Origin: Allochromatium palmeri
GTDB lineage: Bacteria; Pseudomonadota; Gammaproteobacteria; Chromatiales; Chromatiaceae
Reading direction: 5' to 3'
DNA length: 62,737 nt
Assembly: GCF_009720725.1 (NCBI RefSeq)
Contig: NZ_WNKT01000021.1
Location: 1 to 62,737, forward strand
Part shown: in pieces, positions 55,918 to 62,737 of the stretch
Numbering within the stretch: position 1 is the stretch's first letter
How the letters are laid out: each line of letters opens with the position of its first letter
Made by a program: the position numbers and the translations under genes
Notes under the pieces: generated by a model
Told to the model about the DNA's origin: nothing
Seen by the model: only the letters and a program-made list of their open reading frames with translations
Database searches by the model: none

Positions 55918-58446
55918 ATGCCGACCCTGGCCGACTTCAAACAGAGCGCACGCGCGATGGCGCTGCTCGTGCTCGCGGCCGTCTCGGCTTCCAGCGGGGC
56001 GACGGAATCGAGTCCGAGTGCGACGGCTCCAGCACCTGAGCCGGACTCGCCGCCACGCTCACCTCAGACGGCTTTTACGCCGAGCACACCGCAGCATCTG
56101 CCCTCGGTCGAATCGCCCCTGATCCCCAACCGTCCTGCCGAACGCGATGCCGCGCTCGCGACCCTGAAGGAACAGAGCGCACAAGGCGTCACCCTCGCTC
56201 CACCGGACGAGACACCCGCTGCGCCCGTGGCTGCCATCCCTATCGAGCAACGCGCGGATGACCGCCGACTGCATCTGGATCTCGGCTGGGAGTACTGCGG
56301 ACCCGCGCCCGGCGTCACGGATACCACGCCCATGTCACCGCCACCGGACGCGCAACGTCTGCCGATCGAGATCACGGCCGATCTGGTCGACTATGATCGT
56401 GAACGCGACCTGATTCAGCTACAGGGCGATATCGAGATCCTCCAGGAATCGCGACGACTGCGCGCGGATCGCTCGCATTACAACCGACGTACCGGAGATG
56501 TCAACGCCAGCGGCGGTATCGAACTGGACTATCCGGGTCTGCGGCTCATCGGCGAGCGTGCCGATTACAACCTGGAGACCCAGCGCGGCTATCTGCAACA
56601 GACCGGCTATCGGCTGTATGGTCAGGCCAATCTGCGCGGCGCGGCCAGCGAAGCCTGGCTGCTCGACGCCGAGCGCAGCCGGTATCGCGATGTTCTCTAT
56701 ACCACCTGCCCGCCCGGTAACGCGGCCTGGTCGCTACGTGCGCACGATCTGGAGCTGAATCAGGGCACGGGTCTGGGCGTGGCACGTCAGGCACGCCTGA
56801 GCCTCTGGGACGTGCCGGTGCTCTACACGCCTTATATGAGCTTCCCGATCGATGGACGCCGGCGCAGTGGCTTTCTGATCCCGATCATCGGCACTTCCGA
56901 GCAAACCGGATTCGACTTCAGCCTGCCCTATTACTGGAACATCGCGCCCAACATGGACGCGACCCTGGTACCGCGCCTGATGAGTTCGCGCGGACTGATG
57001 CTGGGCGGCGAGTTTCGCTATCTCTCGCCCAGGCAGCGTATCGAACTCGATGGCGAGCTGCTGCCGCACGATCGCAAGGACGAGGCCGCGGGCGTGCGCG
57101 GGGCGCTACGCATCACCCAGTCCGGGCGACTCGGGGCGCGCTGGTCGACCGCAATCGACTATGCCTCCGTCTCCGACGACCAGTATCTGCTCGACTTCGG
57201 CAACCGGCTCGATGTAACGAGCGTGCGCAATCTCATTCAACGCGCCGATCTCTTTTACGGCGGCGACGGCTGGTGGGCCTTGGGGCGCGTACAGCAGTTC
57301 CAGACGGTGGATACCAGCATCGCGCCGGCCAACCGGCCATACGGACAGCTTCCGCATATCGAGCTGAACGTCGCGCCCAGCACGCTGATCAGCGGACTGG
57401 AATACACCTTTGATGGGCAGTACGACTATTTCGATCACAACTCGGACGTTCATGGCGGGCGACTGGTCGCTATTCCCTCACTGCGCTGGCCGCTGCGACG
57501 CAGCTTTGGTCATCTCATTCCGCGCACCCGGCTCTATTACACCCAATACGATCTCGCCGACCAGGTCGAAGGTGCCGAGAGTCAGCCGAGCTATCTGATT
57601 CCGAATGTCGATCTCGACGGCAAGCTGATCTTCGAGCGCGAGACCGACTGGTTCGGGCATGAGACCTTGCAAACGCTCGAACCGCGACTCTATTACGTCC
57701 TCACGGCCTATGCCGATCAGTCGGACAATCCGCTTTTCGATACCACGGAGCTCGATTTCAGTTTCGCCAGCCTGTTTCGACCCAACCGCTTCACCGGCTA
57801 TGACCGCATCAGCGACGAGAACCGTCTGACGCTGGGCCTGACCACGCGCACCATCGCCAACCATGATGGCGATGTGCTCCTGCGTGCCAGTCTCGGGCAG
57901 GTCTATTACTTCGATGAGCCTCGCGTTCAGCTCGATAGCACAGAGCCCGATGACGATGTGAGTTCCTCGCTTGCCGGCGAACTGGCGGCGCGGCTTCATC
58001 CGGACTGGACCGCGCAGCTTGGACTGCAATGGAATCCGCATGCCAGCGAGAACGCTTGGGAGAAGCAGATCCTCCAGCTCCAATACGCTCCCGGTCACGA
58101 ACGTTTGATCAATCTCGCTTACCGCTACAACCTGGGCAACCAGGCGTCGGATGACTACGAGAACACCGATATCTCGTTCCAGATGCCGATCGGTTCACGG
58201 GTACGGGTGGTCGGACGCTGGCTCTATTCGCTGCTCAATGATGAAACCGTGGAAGCCTTCGCCGGCCTGGAGTTCGGCCAATGCTGCTGGCGCCTGCGCA
58301 TCCTGGGTCAGCATCTCAAACGCGACGCTGACGAGCCGGCGAGCACCAGTGTCATGCTGCAATTGGAGCTGGCCGGTCTCGGCTCCTTCGGCAATTCGAT
58401 CGACAAGGTCCTGGAACGAGGAATCTATGGCTATCAGTCTGAATAG
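55918..58446 (+). CDS. lptD: LPS-assembly protein LptD
   Basis: LptD is the outer-membrane barrel that, with LptE, inserts LPS into the outer leaflet. An 842-residue protein from ATG 55918: signal peptide (AMALLVLAAVSASSGA), a disordered Pro/Thr-rich region, the LptA-like domain (ITADLVDYDRERDLIQLQGD) and the barrel with FPIDGRRRSGFLIP. Cysteines lie in WEYCGPAP, TTCPPGN and GQCCWR, consistent with interdomain disulfides. The upstream open frame lacks a ribosome site. lptD-surA-pdxA is a conserved gene order; it overlaps surA by 20 bases. Confidence 0.94.
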   Translation: MPTLADFKQSARAMALLVLAAVSASSGATESSPSATAPAPEPDSPPRSPQTAFTPSTPQHLPSVESPLIPNRPAERDAALATLKEQSAQGVTLAPPDETPAAPVAAIPIEQRADDRRLHLDLGWEYCGPAPGVTDTTPMSPPPDAQRLPIEITADLVDYDRERDLIQLQGDIEILQESRRLRADRSHYNRRTGDVNASGGIELDYPGLRLIGERADYNLETQRGYLQQTGYRLYGQANLRGAASEAWLLDAERSRYRDVLYTTCPPGNAAWSLRAHDLELNQGTGLGVARQARLSLWDVPVLYTPYMSFPIDGRRRSGFLIPIIGTSEQTGFDFSLPYYWNIAPNMDATLVPRLMSSRGLMLGGEFRYLSPRQRIELDGELLPHDRKDEAAGVRGALRITQSGRLGARWSTAIDYASVSDDQYLLDFGNRLDVTSVRNLIQRADLFYGGDGWWALGRVQQFQTVDTSIAPANRPYGQLPHIELNVAPSTLISGLEYTFDGQYDYFDHNSDVHGGRLVAIPSLRWPLRRSFGHLIPRTRLYYTQYDLADQVEGAESQPSYLIPNVDLDGKLIFERETDWFGHETLQTLEPRLYYVLTAYADQSDNPLFDTTELDFSFASLFRPNRFTGYDRISDENRLTLGLTTRTIANHDGDVLLRASLGQVYYFDEPRVQLDSTEPDDDVSSSLAGELAARLHPDWTAQLGLQWNPHASENAWEKQILQLQYAPGHERLINLAYRYNLGNQASDDYENTDISFQMPIGSRVRVVGRWLYSLLNDETVEAFAGLEFGQCCWRLRILGQHLKRDADEPASTSVMLQLELAGLGSFGNSIDKVLERGIYGYQSE

Positions 58447-59776
58447 ACGCGCGCTGGCGTGGCTCACGCCCGGCTGGTCCCTGTGGGGACTGGGACTCAT
58501 GCTGGTGTTGGGGGCGCACTCCGTACCGCTGACGGCCCAGCCGCTGGATGCCATCGTCGCGGTGGTCAACGACAACGTGGTGGTGCAGAGCGAGCTGGAA
58601 CGCGAGATCGCGCTGGTGATCCCGCAGCTCAACCAGCGCGGGACGGCCGTGCCGCCCTTGACACAGTTGCGCAAGCAGGTACTCGACCGGCTCATTCTCA
58701 AGCAATTGCAGCAACAGCGGGCCAAGGAACTCGGCATCCAGGTCGACGAGGCCACGCTGGAGGAGGCACTCCAGGGGATCGCCAGTCGTAATGGTCTGTC
58801 GCTCGACGAGCTCAAGGTGACGCTTGAAACAGGCGGCGTCCGCTTCGAGGATTTTCGCGAGGATACGCGCTCCCAGATCCTGAGCAGTCGCCTGCAGAGT
58901 CAGGAAGTGGTGCGCAAGATCCAGGTCAGCGAGCCGGAGGTCGATCGCTTCCTGGCCCGCGAATCGAGCCGGCTGATCGAGCGCGAGCAGGTGCGCTTGC
59001 AACACATCCTGATCGCCCTGCCCGAGAACCCAAGCCCGGCTCAGATCGAGCAGGCCGAAAACAAGGCCAAGCGGCTGGTCGCGCGTCTGCGCGGCGGGGC
59101 TGACTTCGCCGAAGTGGCGGTGAGCGAATCGGATGGACGCAACGCCCTGGAGGGCGGTGATCTGGGCTGGTTCGAGATGGGAGCGGTACCGAGCCTGGTC
59201 TCCAATCTGGCCTATACCCTGGCTGAGGGCGAAATCAGTGAACCGCTACGCAGTCCGAGCGGCTTTCACATCATCCGTATGCGCGAGATCAAGGCCGCCA
59301 CGCCCGAGGACGTCACCCAGACACGGGCGCGTCACATCCTGGTGCGCACCAACGAGATCGTCTCGGACGCCGATGCGCGTCAGCGGTTGTTGCAACTGCG
59401 CGAACGCATCATCAACGGCGAGGATTTCGCGACCCTGGCGCGGGCGAACTCAGACGATACCGGCTCGGCACTCAAGGGCGGCGAACTCGGCTGGGTCGAT
59501 CCGGGCGACACGGTGCCTGAGTTCGAGCAACAGATGCAGGCACTCGCCGTCGGCGCGACCAGCGAACCCTTCAAGAGTCCCTTCGGCTGGCACATCCTCC
59601 AGGTCGAGGAGCGACGCCAGCAGAGCGCCAGCGAGGATCTGCTGCGAGTGAAGGCGCGCGAGGCGCTGCAACGGCGCAAGGCCGAAGAGGCAACCGAAGA
59701 GTGGTTGCGCCAGTTGCGCGACGAAGCCTATGTCGAGATCCGGCTCGACCAAGATTCATGGTCGCAGACTCCATGA
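58427..59776 (+). CDS. surA: periplasmic chaperone/peptidyl-prolyl isomerase SurA
   Basis: SurA escorts unfolded outer-membrane proteins, including LptD. The 449-residue protein has a signal peptide ([22 protein letters not shown]), the chaperone N-domain beginning [20 protein letters not shown], and two parvulin-type domains ([15 protein letters not shown] and [16 protein letters not shown] starts). ATG at 58427 follows GAGG by five bases. Coupled to lptD by a 20-base overlap and to pdxA by ATGA. Confidence 0.95.
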   Translation: MAISLNRRALAWLTPGWSLWGLGLMLVLGAHSVPLTAQPLDAIVAVVNDNVVVQSELEREIALVIPQLNQRGTAVPPLTQLRKQVLDRLILKQLQQQRAKELGIQVDEATLEEALQGIASRNGLSLDELKVTLETGGVRFEDFREDTRSQILSSRLQSQEVVRKIQVSEPEVDRFLARESSRLIEREQVRLQHILIALPENPSPAQIEQAENKAKRLVARLRGGADFAEVAVSESDGRNALEGGDLGWFEMGAVPSLVSNLAYTLAEGEISEPLRSPSGFHIIRMREIKAATPEDVTQTRARHILVRTNEIVSDADARQRLLQLRERIINGEDFATLARANSDDTGSALKGGELGWVDPGDTVPEFEQQMQALAVGATSEPFKSPFGWHILQVEERRQQSASEDLLRVKAREALQRRKAEEATEEWLRQLRDEAYVEIRLDQDSWSQTP

Positions 59777-60780
59777 CAGGCTCAAATACCGCGCGGGTGC
59801 CGCGCTTGGTCCTGACACCGGGCGAGCCGGCGGGCATCGGCCCCGATCTGATCGTGCGACTGGCGGCGGCTGAACACTCAGCGGCGGAACGGGTGGCGAT
59901 CGCTGACCCGGATCTGCTGGCCGAGCGCGCGGCGCGTCTGGGTCTGGATCTGAGCATCGCGCCCTTCGACCCGACCCAGGATGCCCATCCAAGTCAACCC
60001 GGTCAGCTCAAGGTCTGGCCGGTGGCCGTTGCGCATCCGGTCACGCCCGGACGACTCGATCCGGCCAACGCCGGCTATGTGCTGGAGACCCTGAGACGCG
60101 CCTGCGATGGCTGTTTGGACCAGACCTTCGCGGCCCTGGTCACTGGACCCGTGCATAAGGGCGTCATCAACGAGGCCGGCATCCCCTTCACCGGGCACAC
60201 CGAGTTCCTGGCCGAGCGCTGCGGGGCCGAGCCGGTGATGATGCTGGCCACACCGGGTCTGCGCGTGGCGCTGGCGACCACCCATCTGCCGCTGTCACAG
60301 GTCAGCGCGGCCATCACGCGCGAATCGCTCGGGCGCGTGGTCGACATCCTGCATCAGGATCTGGTCGAACGCTTCGGTCTGGAACGGCCGCGAATCCTGG
60401 TGTGCGGACTCAATCCGCATGCCGGCGAAGGCGGCCATCTGGGACGCGAGGAGATCGAGGTCATCGAACCTGTGCTGGCCGAGCGGCGGGCGCGTGGCTG
60501 GGATCTGGTCGGCCCGCTGCCGGCCGATACCCTGTTCGTGCCGTCGCGTTTGCAGGACGCCGACGCGGTGCTGGCCATGTATCACGATCAGGGGCTGCCG
60601 GTGCTCAAGCATCTTGGATTCGGCCAGGCAGTCAATGTGACGCTCGGTCTGCCGATCATCCGCACCTCGGTCGATCATGGCACGGCGCTGGAGCTGGCCG
60701 GAACCGATCGCGCCGATCTCGGCAGTCTGCGCCTGGCGCTCCAGACGGCGCTGACGATGACGGCGGCGATTCATCACTAA
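59773..60780 (+). CDS. pdxA: 4-hydroxythreonine-4-phosphate dehydrogenase
   Basis: PdxA acts in pyridoxal-phosphate biosynthesis. The 335-residue protein has [38 protein letters not shown] and the metal-binding residues in [13 protein letters not shown] and [17 protein letters not shown] 59773 overlaps the surA stop; ATG 59758 is an alternative. rsmA, often next in this series, is absent; tgt follows after 54 bases. Confidence 0.94.
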   Translation: MTGSNTARVPRLVLTPGEPAGIGPDLIVRLAAAEHSAAERVAIADPDLLAERAARLGLDLSIAPFDPTQDAHPSQPGQLKVWPVAVAHPVTPGRLDPANAGYVLETLRRACDGCLDQTFAALVTGPVHKGVINEAGIPFTGHTEFLAERCGAEPVMMLATPGLRVALATTHLPLSQVSAAITRESLGRVVDILHQDLVERFGLERPRILVCGLNPHAGEGGHLGREEIEVIEPVLAERRARGWDLVGPLPADTLFVPSRLQDADAVLAMYHDQGLPVLKHLGFGQAVNVTLGLPIIRTSVDHGTALELAGTDRADLGSLRLALQTALTMTAAIHH

Positions 60781-61935
<1,155 letters not shown>

Positions 61936-62032
61936 TCGATCGGTGGACGGCCGGCGCAGAATCGACCGCCCGATTTCGAACACGCGACATCTCCCAATAC
62001 AAATGATTGATCCAAAGCATTAGTACTATACT

Positions 62033-62107
62033 GCGGGTCTCGACGCCGAGGTGACGGCGGACTTCCTCGAAGGTGACCTCGATGGACCAGCGCCAGACAA
62101 GGCTATC
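62033..62107 (-). pseudogene. transposase fragment (IS4/IS701-type)
   Basis: A minus-strand stretch encodes VDSLVWRWSIEVTFEEVRRH then LGVETR. This is the conserved W-x-I-E-V-T-F-E-E-V-R-x-H-L-G-V-E-T region of DDE transposases of the IS701/IS4 group, holding the catalytic Glu. The similarity ends on both sides within about 75 bases, so only a scar remains. It separates tgt from the toxin-antitoxin remnant. Bases 61936-62032 show nothing else. Confidence 0.75.
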
Positions 62108-62126
62108 AACACTCCAGGAGATCGAC

Positions 62127-62342
62127 ATGGGCTACGCCGAACTCATTCAGACTCTAGAGCAACTCCCAGAAGACAAACAATCTGAAGTGCTTGATTTTGC
62201 AAAATTTCTTGCCCAGCGGTTTCAGCCCAAGGAAATCGAGCAAAAAACGCTAGCCGAATCTTCTTTGGCTCGATGGATCAATAACCCATTAGGCGTCGAG
62301 AATTTTCAACCAATGAGCCGGGAAGAAGCAAATGCCCGCTAA
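62127..62342 (+). CDS. DUF2281-type antitoxin
   Basis: A 71-residue DUF2281/VapB-like antitoxin: YAELIQTLEQLPEDKQSEVL is followed by FAKFLAQRF and a linker, with the end NFQPMSREEANAR. CAGGAG (62114-62119) precedes the ATG; an upstream in-frame ATG lies in transposase-derived sequence. Lower GC than neighbours. It overlaps the toxin gene by 11 bases. The toxin is broken, so this antitoxin may be orphaned. Confidence 0.8.
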   Translation: MGYAELIQTLEQLPEDKQSEVLDFAKFLAQRFQPKEIEQKTLAESSLARWINNPLGVENFQPMSREEANAR

Positions 62343-62664
62343 GATATTCGTTGACACCAATATCTGGCTCTACGCATTGATTCCCCAAAAAGACAGTCCC
62401 AAGCATGTTCTGGCCGCCCAATTCGTACTGACGCTCAAGCGACCATTGATCAACTCTCAGGTTGTCCGGGAAGCCGGCAGCAACCTGCTCAAGAAAGCCG
62501 GAATCGCTGAGGCGAGGCTACGCGCCATCATTCAAGACTGGTATCGAGACTGCGAAATCCATCCTTCCAATGCAGAACAACATGTACTGGCATCGGAATT
62601 ACGGTAAAGACATTCGTTCAGCTATTGGGACAGTCTGATCGTCTCTGCAGCACTCGATGCGGGC
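62332..62664 (+). pseudogene. PIN-domain toxin, broken by a nonsense codon and C-terminal loss
   Basis: The frame opens as a PIN domain (KIFVDTNIWLYALIPQKDSP; NSQVVREAGSNLL), but TAA at 62605-62607 interrupts at ASELR. The same frame continues RHSFSYWDSLIVSAALDAG, the normal PIN continuation with the catalytic Asp of WDSLI. After 62664 the match stops: the expected C-terminus (a TEDMQHG-like segment) is absent. So two lesions are visible. As translated, the product is 91 residues and lacks the third and fourth acidic ligands. Confidence 0.82.
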
Positions 62665-62737
62665 TCGAACAGTTTCAATATGAGTTGCGCATTTTTGCGC
62701 AGTTATTTATATTTCAACCATGTCACGCAAACTGGTC

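Overview
The window is GC-rich and densely coded. Its gene orders are gammaproteobacterial: trmJ-cysE-iscR, lptD-surA-pdxA, dusB...fis-purH-purD, lolC-lolD and pntAA-pntAB-pntB. A riboswitch-led cobalamin cluster, a SoxW-like periplasmic thioredoxin with a rhodanese nearby, and the codon bias suggest a Chromatiales (purple sulfur bacterium-like) genome. That placement is inference; no photosynthesis or sulfur-oxidation gene is present to prove it. Almost all of the window is chromosomal core, interrupted by small accessory islands made mainly of toxin-antitoxin (TA) pairs.

Region 1 (1-10.2 kb): a DUF1186/SEC-C protein, a two-domain periplasmic thioredoxin followed by a rhodanese remnant, a lipid A acyltransferase, an intact rhodanese, then (minus strand) trmJ-cysE-iscR-hscB, with suhB, darP and recJ beyond. 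The isc cluster is reduced: iscR is directly followed by an hscB whose HPD motif reads RAD, and iscS, iscU, iscA, hscA and fdx are missing.

Region 2 (10.3-15.2 kb): a cobalamin riboswitch leads btuB-cobT-cobC-cobS, that is B12 uptake and nucleotide-loop assembly.

Region 3 (15.1-27 kb): comEC, a DUF2062 protein, the lipoprotein exporter lolC-lolD, a GH31 glucosidase, a mechanosensitive channel fused to a cyclic-nucleotide-binding domain, an OmpA-like protein, an uncharacterised protein, and a membrane-anchored protein with twelve near-identical 13-residue Ala/Glu/Pro repeats.

Region 4 (27.2-43.5 kb): PEP synthase interrupted by a 402-residue intein with an intact LAGLIDADG endonuclease, a PIN-domain TA pair, an AI-2E/PerM-family exporter, a solute-binding protein paired with a PAS-GGDEF-EAL receptor, a metallophosphoesterase, three-gene proton-translocating transhydrogenase, prmA, a DUF3592 protein and a YefM-YoeB pair with a palindromic operator.

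Region 5 (43.6-54.7 kb): dusB and fis, normally adjacent, are separated by a second TA pair and a REP-like palindrome. purH, an LpxA-like acyltransferase and purD follow, then a tight four-gene set (REC-TPR response regulator, minimal histidine kinase, membrane VWA protein, membrane coiled-coil acidic protein). This set is the best candidate here for an undescribed system.

Region 6 (54.7-62.7 kb): amgK-like kinase, lptD-surA-pdxA and tgt. After tgt come a transposase scar and a decaying antitoxin/PIN-toxin pair at the window edge. No rRNA, tRNA or CRISPR array was recognised.
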